Shown piece after piece: positions 34,226-43,116 of a DNA stretch of 64,000 nt. The stretch spans positions 1-64,000 of the forward strand of contig JACMPM010000052.1 in assembly GCA_014377485.1 (NCBI GenBank), written 5' to 3'. The notes below the pieces were generated by a model, which had not been told where the DNA came from, did no database searches, and worked only from the letters and a program-made list of their open reading frames with translations. Positions within the stretch are counted from its first letter, which is position 1. Each line of letters begins with the position of its first letter. The position numbers were made by a program, and so were the translations under genes. This stretch comes from Bacteriovorax sp. Lineage in GTDB: Bacteria > Bdellovibrionota > Bacteriovoracia > Bacteriovoracales > Bacteriovoracaceae.

Positions 34226-34813
34226 ATGAATTACACTTTACTTGGTTCTCTTACATCACCTTATGTCAGAAAAATACGTCTACTTCTTCATGGCACACCA
34301 TATGAATTAAAAGTCGTAAATTATATGGAAGAAGAGGGAAATGATTATTTAAAATCAATAAATCCCGTAAACAAATTGCCTGTTTTAATTGATGGGGAAA
34401 AAACCATACTGGATTCCAGAGTCATCTTTAACTATTTGAGCAATAAAAATAAATGGATCAAACTTACAATTGATGAAGAGAATATCCTCACTGCAATCGA
34501 CGGAGCGATGGACTCTGCTGTCAACCTCTTCATGCTACGCCGTGGAGGTCTGGACCTAAATTCCGGCAATGGTCTTGTGGAACGACATAAAGCTCGCATT
34601 CCCCATATCCTAGACTATCTTACTCCTTGGGTAAGAACTCTCGATGATAAAAATCCAGCTCATTGGAATTTTTTAACCATGAGTTTATACAGTTTATTAT
34701 ATTGGTATGATTTTAGAGAAGTGGGTAGTTTGAAAAATCATCAAGATTTAAAAATCTTTTTAGAGAAATTTAAAAATGCACCTGGGGTTGCCGAAACAAC
34801 GATCCCAACTTAG
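34226..34813 (+). CDS. Glutathione S-transferase-like protein
   Basis: A 195-residue protein with a thioredoxin-fold N-terminal GST domain: LLGSLTSPYVRKIRLLLHG (Ser/Tyr glutathione region), NPVNKLPVLID with the cis-proline and LDSRVIFNYL. The helical C-terminal domain follows. The genuine substrate is unknown. AGGAAG lies five bases before the ATG. It ends in a four-bp stop-to-stop overlap with the QEGLA gene. Confidence 0.82.
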   Translation: MNYTLLGSLTSPYVRKIRLLLHGTPYELKVVNYMEEEGNDYLKSINPVNKLPVLIDGEKTILDSRVIFNYLSNKNKWIKLTIDEENILTAIDGAMDSAVNLFMLRRGGLDLNSGNGLVERHKARIPHILDYLTPWVRTLDDKNPAHWNFLTMSLYSLLYWYDFREVGSLKNHQDLKIFLEKFKNAPGVAETTIPT

Positions 34814-36102
34814 GACGCTTTCTTCTCATTAATTTTATCATCAGATTTCTTCTGCATAATATCTTCTAACTTCATGCGGTTTAAGAAATTCGAGAACGCC
34901 ATCCAAATCGCAAGTCCATTGAGATCGCGAATTTGTGGTGGCAGATATTTTGGCAGAGAGATGACGCCTTCTTTATGGTAGTCATACAACACTGGCAGAT
35001 CTTCCAACGTAGCTTTACCCGTAAAAAGGAAAGGAATAAGATCGGCCCTTCCTTCTTTAATCGTTGTTCGCATAAAATTATAAATCATCACAAAGCCTTT
35101 TAGATAGGCAATGTCTTTAGTAAATGGTGAACCGCCTTCGAGGCTTGCTCCACGAAAAATTCTTCCGGCATTTCTTATGGCCTGTTGATCAGCTTGTCCC
35201 TTGTCTCTGAAAAAAGCGATAAGTTCAAGAAGATTGGCTCCATCTTCTGCCATTTGACAGGCAATCAAGCGGTCATTTAATCGTTTTGCTCTTCTTGGGA
35301 AAAGTGCAAAATTAAAAAGCTCCATGGTAACTGCCAGACCTTCTTGAGTGACAGTAGAGCACGGCGGACCTTTTGATAGCCATTTAGCATAAGGTTGATT
35401 GAGACCATTAAGAGTTGTTCCCAAATGAACCCAGCCTTCATGCACTTCAAAAATATCCAGGTCTCTTTTGGAGAACATCATGCCTTTTTTAATTTTTATA
35501 TAATCAGCACCTGCAGAGGCATCAGAAATAATCCCATCGGAAAGTTTAACTTTTATATTTTCGCCTTTAAAAAAGTTTTCCAGACGAATTGTAAGTTGTT
35601 CGACAACAGCTTCAGCCGTCATATTTTTTTCGTAAGCTTCACCTAACTGGGTTTCATCTAACGAATTGAGAAGTGTATTCATAATACTGGCTAGATCAGA
35701 TAATTTGGTTTTACCATCGTTCATTAATTCAGTTGGACTGCCATAAAGTTTTTTTGAATAATCGTAGAATTCCGGCTTCCCTCTATTCATTAGCATGCGG
35801 ACGACGTCCTCATACTGCAGACAATTGCGGATAAGAATAGCTCCTAAAGGATCACTGACCCCGAGCTCTTTGGTGATCTTAAAGCGAAGTTCTTTAAATT
35901 CTTGTAATTTTTTTTCCGGGTCATATTTTAAAGGACGATCGCGATAATCAATTTTGGGCATTTCTTTGAATTTATTTTTTATGATGAAATCTTCAATATC
36001 ATCATTCCATTTTATGGCATCTAAAATTTGAATAGGCTTCTGAGCGGCGTTGAGAAGAAGTGAGAAATCGAGAATGGTATTTTTATATTTTAAATCGCTC
36101 AA
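34810..36102 (-). CDS. DUF1704 QEGLA-motif putative metallopeptidase
   Basis: A 430-residue relative of the DUF1704 family, which includes eukaryotic tyrosine carboxypeptidases that act on tubulin. The signature HEGWVHLGT (HExxxH zinc site) is followed by TVTQEGLAVTMELF. The second ligand region and the EKNMTAEAVVEQL helix fit the family. Bacterial substrates are unknown. The start is TTG with AAGGTG five bases upstream; it overlaps the stop of a tiny signal-peptide frame (36099-36200) by four bases. Confidence 0.8.
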   Translation of the reverse strand: MSDLKYKNTILDFSLLLNAAQKPIQILDAIKWNDDIEDFIIKNKFKEMPKIDYRDRPLKYDPEKKLQEFKELRFKITKELGVSDPLGAILIRNCLQYEDVVRMLMNRGKPEFYDYSKKLYGSPTELMNDGKTKLSDLASIMNTLLNSLDETQLGEAYEKNMTAEAVVEQLTIRLENFFKGENIKVKLSDGIISDASAGADYIKIKKGMMFSKRDLDIFEVHEGWVHLGTTLNGLNQPYAKWLSKGPPCSTVTQEGLAVTMELFNFALFPRRAKRLNDRLIACQMAEDGANLLELIAFFRDKGQADQQAIRNAGRIFRGASLEGGSPFTKDIAYLKGFVMIYNFMRTTIKEGRADLIPFLFTGKATLEDLPVLYDYHKEGVISLPKYLPPQIRDLNGLAIWMAFSNFLNRMKLEDIMQKKSDDKINEKKAS

Positions 36103-36200
36103 GGATTCACCTTTTCTGCTTCACTTTCAACCGCGAGCAAGTTGGCGGAACACAAAGAAAAGGTAATAAGAATAATTGCCCTAAGGCACATACAGTTCAT
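36099..36200 (-). CDS. Possible tiny ORF with a signal-peptide-like sequence
   Basis: A 33-codon frame (MNCMCLRAIILITFSLCSAN and 13 more residues) ends in TGA overlapping the TTG start of the QEGLA gene, the geometry of translational coupling. It looks like a signal peptide (Leu/Ile core, then LLAVES) with almost no mature part. The ribosome site is poor. It may be a leader peptide, the relic of a lost exported protein, or chance. Confidence 0.3.
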   Translation of the reverse strand: MNCMCLRAIILITFSLCSANLLAVESEAEKVNP

Positions 36201-36280
36201 TGTAGACTTATCGACAAATCCGGACATAAACTTGAGTTTATTTGTATGGTTTTAAAACGAGGCAAAATAACAGCTAAATA

Positions 36281-37201
36281 ATGAAAAGTAGAAACGGTTC
36301 CTATAAAAAAATTCTAATAGATTCTGAGACCTTAAAGGCCCACGGCATAGTCTTGCGAACCAATCTCGAAGCTCTTAAAAAACTTAGTCTATCGCCCCAG
36401 GACTTCACTACTCTTTATTTGCTATTGTTCTTAAGAATTAAACACCCCAAGAATTGGATTCAGAAAAAAACGAAAAAACACAATTTCGAATTAAAATGTG
36501 AAAAATTTGGGCCAGAACTTCTTTCGATTATTCCCGATAGCTTTGGCTTGAATGATTGGGAAAAAGAAAAATTAAAAGGACTAACTACTTTTGATCTTTT
36601 TAGTTATTTTAACCTCAAGGCCATTCCTGAATCTATTAATAAAACAATAATTCATTGGCTGAAGGGAATCTGGAGCATTGAAATGCTCGAGCATATTCCT
36701 AGTCCTCGTGAACTATTGCGCCTTCAAGTAAAAAACACTCGATGTATTACAGTTATAACCGATCCCTTAGCAATAGATTCATTAGTGCTTGATTGCCGGG
36801 ACCCACTGAGCTTTGTCCTGCACGATCTTATGCATGCAGATCAATTTTTTAGCCAGATAGAATCTCAAAAAGGCCAACTTGGTTTTTACTATCTCATCAA
36901 TTCAATTTACGACCAGCAAGATCTTCGCAATCTAATTAAAAGCGATGATAATTTTAAAAAGGAATTTGAGTACGTGGCCTCTGATATGAATGCCTATGTT
37001 ATTCATTTATTTAAATGCCTTAAATCTTCAATTTCTAGAATAGATAGCGAAGATGTTTTTTTTAATAATCTACTTTTGTGGTGGAAGATGAATGATGATG
37101 AGAAAAAATCATCTCATAAACTCAACACTCCTCATTTTAACCATCTGGATGAAATGATCTTAAAAAAATTCTTCGAAAACAATCAGGAGATTCTTCAGTG
37201 A
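36281..37201 (+). CDS. Conserved-looking helical protein with HDxxH motif
   Basis: A 306-residue, mainly helical protein. Its most distinctive part is LDCRDPLSFVLHDLMHADQFF, an HDxxH pair suggestive of a metal site, in the style of Coq4 or HD-like hydrolases, but spacing to the following Glu differs from Coq4. I recognise no family. It is translationally coupled to the FMN-reductase gene, whose GTG overlaps its stop, and menB follows. No clear ribosome site precedes the ATG. Confidence 0.7.
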   Translation: MKSRNGSYKKILIDSETLKAHGIVLRTNLEALKKLSLSPQDFTTLYLLLFLRIKHPKNWIQKKTKKHNFELKCEKFGPELLSIIPDSFGLNDWEKEKLKGLTTFDLFSYFNLKAIPESINKTIIHWLKGIWSIEMLEHIPSPRELLRLQVKNTRCITVITDPLAIDSLVLDCRDPLSFVLHDLMHADQFFSQIESQKGQLGFYYLINSIYDQQDLRNLIKSDDNFKKEFEYVASDMNAYVIHLFKCLKSSISRIDSEDVFFNNLLLWWKMNDDEKKSSHKLNTPHFNHLDEMILKKFFENNQEILQ

Positions 37202-37782
37202 AATCAGTTAAAAAAAATATTTTAATAATCAATGGAAGTCTAGGCGGAGCCACTGGTAATACTTCGGTCTTAATCGAGACTGCTAAAAAGTATCTTTCTG
37301 TTCATGGCGCTAATATTGATATTTTACATTTGGAAGAAAATGAAGATGATTTAAAAACTAAATTAACCTGGGCCCATGGATTTATTTTTACTTCGGGCAC
37401 TTATTGGGATAGCTGGGGAAGCCCAATGCAAAAATTTTTGGAAACGACTACCCAGTATGAAGCTAGTGATCTTTTTCTTTATAAACCTGCAAGCGTCATG
37501 ATAAGTATGCATTCTGTGGGCGGAAAAGGAGTGCTCTCCCGGCTTCAAGGTGTTTTAAATACAATGGGGCTAAACATTCCTCCCATGAGTGGATTTGTCT
37601 ATTCTTTAGCTACTCATATAGCCCTAACAATTAACGAGAGTCAGAAAGATTTCAATGACGATTTCTGGAGCTTGGAAGATATTGAAATCGTCATTCACAA
37701 CCTGATGACTGCGACTCAACATAAGCATGATTTCAAGTCATGGCCTGTTGATAGCAAGGATCCACAACGAAGATGGCTTTAG
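37198..37782 (+). CDS. NAD(P)H-dependent FMN reductase-like flavoprotein
   Basis: A 194-residue flavodoxin-fold protein: the phosphate loop LIINGSLGGATGNTSVL, then HGFIFTSGTYWDSWGSPMQKFLE and SMHSVGGKGVLSRLQGVLNTMG. It resembles NADPH-dependent FMN reductases and the WrbA/azoreductase neighbourhood. The start is GTG in GTGA, overlapping the stop of the HDxxH gene, so the two products are probably made together. Electron acceptor unknown. Confidence 0.82.
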   Translation: MKSVKKNILIINGSLGGATGNTSVLIETAKKYLSVHGANIDILHLEENEDDLKTKLTWAHGFIFTSGTYWDSWGSPMQKFLETTTQYEASDLFLYKPASVMISMHSVGGKGVLSRLQGVLNTMGLNIPPMSGFVYSLATHIALTINESQKDFNDDFWSLEDIEIVIHNLMTATQHKHDFKSWPVDSKDPQRRWL

Positions 37783-37843
37783 AGTTGACGGACAGACATC
37801 AATTGAATTTAATAACTAAAAAGACCCTTCAAACGGAGCCTAT

Positions 37844-38755
37844 ATGATTTCAGAAATATTTAATCCCAAGTTATGGATGGAAGTTCCAGGCTTTAAATTT
37901 CAAGACATCACTTATCACCGAGCTCTTGATCAAGGGACAGTGAGAATTGCAATCAATCGCCCTGAAGTAAGAAATGCATTCAGACCTCAAACTGTAGATG
38001 AACTCTATTTTGCCCTCGATCACGCAAGAGTCTCTGCTGACATCGGTGTTGTTTTATTAACAGGCAACGGACCTTCTCCAAAAGATGCCGGCTGGGCGTT
38101 CTGCTCGGGTGGTGACCAGCGCATTCGTGGAAAAGATGGATACAAATACGAAGGCGCTGACAGTAATGGTACGGGAAATTCCAAAGTCGATCTTGGCCGC
38201 TTAGGTCGCTTACATATTCTAGAAGTTCAACGCCTCATTCGTTTCATGCCAAAAATTGTCGTGGCCGTAGTTCCTGGTTGGGCAGTTGGCGGTGGCCACT
38301 CACTTCATGTCGTTTGTGACCTGACTCTTGCTTCAGCGGAGCATGCCGTCTTTAAACAAACAGATCCTGATGTAGCTAGTTTTGATTCAGGTTATGGATC
38401 AGCTTATCTCGCTCGCATGGTGGGACAAAAACGCGCTCGTGAAATATTCTTTTTAGGAAGAAATTATAGCGCTCAAGAAGCTTTTGATATGGGAATGGTA
38501 AACGCTGTCATCCCTCATAAAGAATTAGAAAACGTTGCTCTTGATTGGGCACGCGAAATGAATTCAAAGTCTCCCACTGCCATGAGAATGTTAAAATACG
38601 GATTTAATATGATTGATGATGGCTTAGTAGGGCAGCAACTTTTTGCGGGTGAAGCAACCAGGCTAGCTTATGGAACTGAAGAAGCAATGGAAGGCCGAAA
38701 CGCTTTTGTAGAAAAGAGAGCACGAGATTTCTCTAAGTATCCTTGGCATTATTAA
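37844..38755 (+). CDS. menB: 1,4-dihydroxy-2-naphthoyl-CoA synthase
   Basis: Crotonase-fold enzyme that closes the second ring in menaquinone synthesis. Diagnostic are the long insert GGDQRIRGKDGYKYEG, the oxyanion region PGWAVGGGHSLHVVCDLT, FKQTDPDVASFDSGYGSAYLARMVGQKRARE and the tail RNAFVEKRARDFSKYPW. At 303 residues it is the longer MenB type. GGAG lies five bases before the ATG. No other men genes are in the window. Confidence 0.93.
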   Translation: MISEIFNPKLWMEVPGFKFQDITYHRALDQGTVRIAINRPEVRNAFRPQTVDELYFALDHARVSADIGVVLLTGNGPSPKDAGWAFCSGGDQRIRGKDGYKYEGADSNGTGNSKVDLGRLGRLHILEVQRLIRFMPKIVVAVVPGWAVGGGHSLHVVCDLTLASAEHAVFKQTDPDVASFDSGYGSAYLARMVGQKRAREIFFLGRNYSAQEAFDMGMVNAVIPHKELENVALDWAREMNSKSPTAMRMLKYGFNMIDDGLVGQQLFAGEATRLAYGTEEAMEGRNAFVEKRARDFSKYPWHY

Positions 38756-38885
38756 TATGAATATTGTCTATTTAATACCTTATAACTATTGATTAGTTTT
38801 ATTCCCGCTATATTAATAGCAGCTCAATTTAAGTTCCCCATAGCAATTGTAGCTGGTGAAATTAAAAGTTATTTGTAAAAAGCCA

Positions 38886-39041
38886 TTAATATTTTTCAAG
38901 TTGGTACTTTGCCCAATACCACCCAGCAATACTAAAAATAAAGCCGACCATAAGTCCCGTACCAAATCCAACAAAATCCCCCAACCATCCTCCAACCATT
39001 CCAAAGACAGTTGAAGCCAAAGTTTTTATTATAAATTTCAT
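38886..39041 (-). CDS. 51-residue glycine-rich membrane protein
   Basis: A small gene six bases beyond the stop of the DUF523/DUF1722 gene, with AGGA four bases before its ATG. The product (MKFIIKTLASTVFGMVGGWL, then GDFVGFGTGLMVGFIFSIAG) has two adjacent hydrophobic stretches full of GxxxG-type spacing, resembling a glycine-zipper membrane protein. A different frame over the same bases (38813-39004) lacks these features. It ends a seven-gene minus-strand run. Confidence 0.7.
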   Translation of the reverse strand: MKFIIKTLASTVFGMVGGWLGDFVGFGTGLMVGFIFSIAGWYWAKYQLEKY

Positions 39042-39047
39042 ATTTTC

Positions 39048-39995
39048 CTATTGACCCTTCATTAGTGCTTTAGGAAATGGATTAAAAAGATGTTGTTTTA
39101 AAATATAATTTTTTTGATATTTAAAAGATAAGAATTCCAAAAGTTTGAGTACTGCCAGGTAAGGTATTAAATCATTGCGGTAATTTTCCAACATTTCCAT
39201 AAATACTTTTTTATCACTACTGGTAAGATCATTTTTAAAAAAACCAAATAGATGCATTATTGAATTCACTCGATTTTTTTTCGAAGGGAGTAACTCAAGC
39301 ATTTTCATCATAAGCTCAAGATATTCCAAATATTTTTCAGAAAAATTTTCATTGGTGGTATTGGCTGCTATTTTTCCAAGACCTCGCATTAAGTCTTGAT
39401 GATATTCCATAAAAATAAATTTATGATTTTGATGGAATTCTTGAAAGCTTGAAAGTTTAAACGTTATATTTTGAAATCGATGATAAATAAAAATCGTTCT
39501 CAAAAAATTCTCGCGGTGACTAAGGTCTTGAAATCTACCTGAGTCTATAATGGGTAAAAAAGGATAAGCTTTTTTCAATTCTGCTGCAAATAATCCAAGA
39601 CCATGTACGCCAGGCAATAGCTCTCCATTTTCATTGTGAATTTTTACACGTTCAAAACCACAGCTTGGAGACTTTTTCATCAAGATAAATCCTGATAACT
39701 GCGGCAAATTTAAAATAAGTCTTTGAGCTGTTGTTATTGCATTTTCAGTATGATCAAAATGATCTTTTTTAGATATCATTCTTATCTGATTATCAATCTG
39801 TTGAAGTTGAACAGGAGGTCTTGGAATTCCTAAATTCATTTCGACTTCCGGGCATATCGAATGAAAGTCAACTTCTGACTTAAGTGTACTAGCTATCCAA
39901 TTATCTAACTTGTGACCACCGTCAAAACGAACCTTTTGTCCTAATAGACAGGCACTGACTCCGATAATAGGACGTAGTTCTGTAGAGTTTGTCAT
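39048..39995 (-). CDS. DUF523-DUF1722 protein (YbgA-like)
   Basis: The 315-residue protein has an N-terminal DUF523 domain (IGVSACLLGQKVRFDGGHK, CPEVEMNLGIPRPPVQL and the Cys in SPSCG) and a helical DUF1722 domain (FQEFHQNHKFIFMEYHQDLMRGLGKIA). Biochemical role is unknown; YbgA relatives often adjoin DNA photolyase, which is not here. The Cys could bind metal. The ATG overlaps the stop of the DUF962 gene by four bases (ATGA). Confidence 0.88.
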   Translation of the reverse strand: MTNSTELRPIIGVSACLLGQKVRFDGGHKLDNWIASTLKSEVDFHSICPEVEMNLGIPRPPVQLQQIDNQIRMISKKDHFDHTENAITTAQRLILNLPQLSGFILMKKSPSCGFERVKIHNENGELLPGVHGLGLFAAELKKAYPFLPIIDSGRFQDLSHRENFLRTIFIYHRFQNITFKLSSFQEFHQNHKFIFMEYHQDLMRGLGKIAANTTNENFSEKYLEYLELMMKMLELLPSKKNRVNSIMHLFGFFKNDLTSSDKKVFMEMLENYRNDLIPYLAVLKLLEFLSFKYQKNYILKQHLFNPFPKALMKGQ

Positions 39996-40441
39996 AAACT
40001 TTTTCTTTTATCTGTTAAAAATTTCATCACCCAGATCGGGCCTATTAGTAAAAAAACTAGGTCGGCCAAAAAAGAAGGCTTCTTCCCTTCTATCTTGTGT
40101 CCAATGAATTGGAAAATCCAGGCAACTATAAAAATGAGTAAACATAAAAGAAAAAATCTTGGTCTTAAATATTCCAACAATAGTGATTGAGGCAAAAAAA
40201 ACATCACCATTAAAATAAAAATTTTTAAGTTTTTAAAACTTGCATAAAAGATTAGAGCACCAAGTATCGCAAAGAAACTCCAGTCGAGCCATAAAGGCCA
40301 GGTCTCTGGCACTGGAATAGCCTTTAGAAGGCCTAGAACGCTAAACATGATTGCTGGCACACAAAATTTATGAATAAGGATATTCGTCGGATTTTGATGA
40401 GACTGTGCATAGACATCCAAATACTTTTCAAATCTGCTCAT
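39992..40441 (-). CDS. DUF962/Mpo1-like membrane protein
   Basis: A 149-residue protein with about four membrane helices, matching the DUF962 family (yeast Mpo1, a dioxygenase of fatty-acid alpha-oxidation): YAQSHQNPTNILIHKFCVP near the start and WIFQFIGHKIEGKKPSFLADLVFLLIGPIW. The conserved His in IHK and FIGHK are those proposed for the iron site. It lies between rmuC and the DUF523 gene in one operon. Confidence 0.85.
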   Translation of the reverse strand: MSRFEKYLDVYAQSHQNPTNILIHKFCVPAIMFSVLGLLKAIPVPETWPLWLDWSFFAILGALIFYASFKNLKIFILMVMFFLPQSLLLEYLRPRFFLLCLLIFIVAWIFQFIGHKIEGKKPSFLADLVFLLIGPIWVMKFLTDKRKSL

Positions 40442-40449
40442 GCTTGTAC

Positions 40450-41652
40450 CTATTCTAAAAGTTTATCGATTTTTACATCTGAAATTTGCTCAAAGCGGTC
40501 AGTAATTTTATTAGTTGTAATATGAATTTCTTTAACATCTTTGCTGACAGTATCAATATGAGTTGCAAGTGCATCCCAACGCTTTTTATAACGGCCAAAT
40601 TCATCTGCAAGTTTGTTGAGCTCCTGATGAATAACATTTGTATATTTACTGCGCTCAATATTGTTGAGTACAACTTGAACAGTGGTTATCATTGCCATAA
40701 AAGTAGTTGGACTTGTGATCCATACTTTTTTCGAGTGAGCGTAATCGATAATGTCTCCGTGATAGGCATAGAGTTCGGCGAAGATCGCTTCGGCCGGTAA
40801 AAAAAGAACTGCTTGATCTGCGGTAACATCGCGTATGATATATTTTGAAGCGATATCATCAATATGTTTTTTTAAATTGCTTTTGAAATCTTTCACGAAT
40901 TCTTTACGTTCAGTTTCATGAAATGATGTATCGAACATTCTTCTAAAGTTTTCAAGTGGAAACTTTGAATCGACGACCAGACTTCCTGTTGGCTCTGGAA
41001 GGAAAATAATAGAATCAGCAATTTTCCCATTTGGAAGTGTATATTGAAGTTGATAAACTTTATCATTTTTTTCTCCAAAAACAGCGGTCAAAACCTGCTG
41101 TAATTGAACTTCGCCAAAAATACCGCGGCTTTTTTTATCAGTTAATACATCCTGAAGAGAGACGACGTTCGCCGACAAGGACTCAATTTTTTTCTGAGCT
41201 TCATCTATTTTAGCTAGCCTTTCAACAACATTATTAAATGTTTCATTGGTCTTTTTGAAACCTTGATCCAGGTTTTCTTTAACTCGATCTGAAATTTCAT
41301 TAAGCTTAATTTGCAGGTCTTTATTTATTTTTTCATTCATGCTTACCAATTGACTGGTAATCGCTTGTTGAAAATTTGAAAAGTGCAGAATAATATCCTG
41401 AGTGCTTTTATTTTGTTCGGCAGTAATTTTTTTAAATTTTTCTTCGATGATTTCTGAAACTTGAAATTTGGTGATTTCTTTCTGCCCTTCAAAACGTTGA
41501 ACCATGATTGTTTCGAGCTGAATTAATTTATCTGATATAGGTTTGGTAGCATTGGAAATATCTGCAGTTAAAAAACTAAAATCTGTTTTGTTAATTTTTA
41601 AAAGAACAAAAATAACTAATGCAATATTGACGGCCACTAATAAAATAGTCAT
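40450..41652 (-). CDS. rmuC: RmuC family DNA recombination protein
   Basis: RmuC limits DNA inversion at short repeats and has a nuclease-like core. The protein has an N-terminal membrane anchor (about 1-18), a coiled coil (about 40-170), and the conserved core: RGIFGEVQLQQVL, LPNGKIADSIIFLPE, VVDSKFPLENFRRM, VLFLPAEAIFAELYAY and the segment VWITSPTTFMAMITTVQ. At 400 residues it is normal. The DUF962 gene follows after eight bases. Confidence 0.93.
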   Translation of the reverse strand: MTILLVAVNIALVIFVLLKINKTDFSFLTADISNATKPISDKLIQLETIMVQRFEGQKEITKFQVSEIIEEKFKKITAEQNKSTQDIILHFSNFQQAITSQLVSMNEKINKDLQIKLNEISDRVKENLDQGFKKTNETFNNVVERLAKIDEAQKKIESLSANVVSLQDVLTDKKSRGIFGEVQLQQVLTAVFGEKNDKVYQLQYTLPNGKIADSIIFLPEPTGSLVVDSKFPLENFRRMFDTSFHETERKEFVKDFKSNLKKHIDDIASKYIIRDVTADQAVLFLPAEAIFAELYAYHGDIIDYAHSKKVWITSPTTFMAMITTVQVVLNNIERSKYTNVIHQELNKLADEFGRYKKRWDALATHIDTVSKDVKEIHITTNKITDRFEQISDVKIDKLLE

Positions 41653-41714
41653 GAAATCTCCTGAGATAGATTGAGAGATACTATCATGTTAAGAGTGGCT
41701 TCGTGAATAATTAC

Positions 41715-43103
41715 TTACTCGAATAATCTTAAAAACTTAAAGGATACCTTACTCAACCATGTTGAATATGGAGGAAAATATAAACTAGTTAGAGTGAAGC
41801 GCCCCTGAATAAGAACTGATTTTTCATGGGAAAAAGCCTTAAAACCAAAATGCCCATGATAACTTCCCTGTCCCGAATGACCAACTCCACCAAAAGGTAA
41901 ATTTGGATTTGCCAGGTGAAGAACCACGTGATTAATAACAGCTCCGCCGGAAGTTGTGGAACTCAATACATATTTAATAAAATCTTTTTGCTTAGAAAAA
42001 ATATATAAGGACAGTGGTTTTGTTCCTGAACGTATGTGATTGATAACTTCATCTATCTTTTTATAAGTTAAAACTGGAAGGATCGGTCCAAAGATTTCAT
42101 CTTCCATAATGGGATTATTTAAAGTCGTTTCAATAACAGTTGGAGGAATATAATTTTGATCGCTGAAGGCTTCACCATCTAACAAATTCTTTTCTCTTTG
42201 AATCTTGGCAGTTAATCTTTTAAAGCTTTCAGAGTCAATCAATCTGGCATAATCAGGATTTAACAATCGTTCGCTGCTTGTTTCACCATAATTTTTTTTA
42301 ATCTGTTCAGTAAAAAGATTTAGAAACTTCTCTTTTAATTCTTCTGGGATAAAAAGATAATCTGGAGCAACGCATGTTTGTCCTCCATTCATATATTTCC
42401 CCCACGCCAAACGCGATACTGCCATTTCCAAATCTACTTCCCGGTCAATAATCACAGGGGATTTTCCACCTAGTTCAAGAGTCACAGAAGCTAAGTTGTT
42501 TGCAGCGGCTGCCATAATTTTTTTTCCGACAGCAATACTGCCTGTGAAAAAAATATGATCAAAAGGAAGTTCTAAAAGTTCTTCAGCAATATTAACTTCA
42601 CCGAGCACCAGAACTATCTCAGATGGGCTAAAAACAGAATCAATTATTTCTTTTAAAATTTTGCCGGTGTGTGGAGTTTTTTCAGATGGTCTGGCAATCA
42701 CACAATTACCCGAGGCAATTGCAGCAATCATTGGATTAAGCAGAAGAGAAAATGGATAATTCCAAGGAGAAAGAATGAGAACAACACCACGAGCTTCATA
42801 ATGAAGTTCAGATCTGGAGCCTATTAAAACAATCGGAGTCGGTACTTTTTTTGGTTTCATCCAATTTTTTAAATGTTTTATGGCAAAATTGAGTTCATCT
42901 AGTACAGGATGAATTTCAGTCAGTTCACTTTCAGCGTAAGGCTTTTTAAAATCATTGAACATGGCCAGCTTGATGTCTTCACGACGTCTAAGCAATTCCG
43001 CTTTAAGACTCTGGAGTTTTACTCTGCGCTCTTTATAATTTGTCTTTGAAACATTCCAACGATTATTAGTTTGTGCTTTAAAAAGTACTGCTAAATCATC
43101 CAT
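41715..43103 (-). CDS. Aldehyde dehydrogenase, class 3 / coniferyl-aldehyde type
   Basis: A 462-residue ALDH with Asn115 (SPWNYP), FTGSIAVGKKIM, Glu210 (LELGGKSP) and Cys244 (NGGQTCVAP). It lacks the longer N-terminal segment of class 1/2 enzymes and ends in a hydrophobic tail (LTSLYFPPYSTWL), as in fatty-aldehyde or coniferyl-type enzymes. Substrate is likely a long-chain or aromatic aldehyde (inference). It sits 13 bases after msrA and 62 bases before rmuC. Confidence 0.88.
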   Translation of the reverse strand: MDDLAVLFKAQTNNRWNVSKTNYKERRVKLQSLKAELLRRREDIKLAMFNDFKKPYAESELTEIHPVLDELNFAIKHLKNWMKPKKVPTPIVLIGSRSELHYEARGVVLILSPWNYPFSLLLNPMIAAIASGNCVIARPSEKTPHTGKILKEIIDSVFSPSEIVLVLGEVNIAEELLELPFDHIFFTGSIAVGKKIMAAAANNLASVTLELGGKSPVIIDREVDLEMAVSRLAWGKYMNGGQTCVAPDYLFIPEELKEKFLNLFTEQIKKNYGETSSERLLNPDYARLIDSESFKRLTAKIQREKNLLDGEAFSDQNYIPPTVIETTLNNPIMEDEIFGPILPVLTYKKIDEVINHIRSGTKPLSLYIFSKQKDFIKYVLSSTTSGGAVINHVVLHLANPNLPFGGVGHSGQGSYHGHFGFKAFSHEKSVLIQGRFTLTSLYFPPYSTWLSKVSFKFLRLFE

Positions 43104-43116
43104 TCAAAAAATCCCT

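Noticed and set aside
38813-39004. A 63-codon minus-strand frame near the menB end
   Set aside because: It covers the same bases as the 51-residue membrane-protein gene in another frame, but lacks a good ribosome site and its product is unconvincing.
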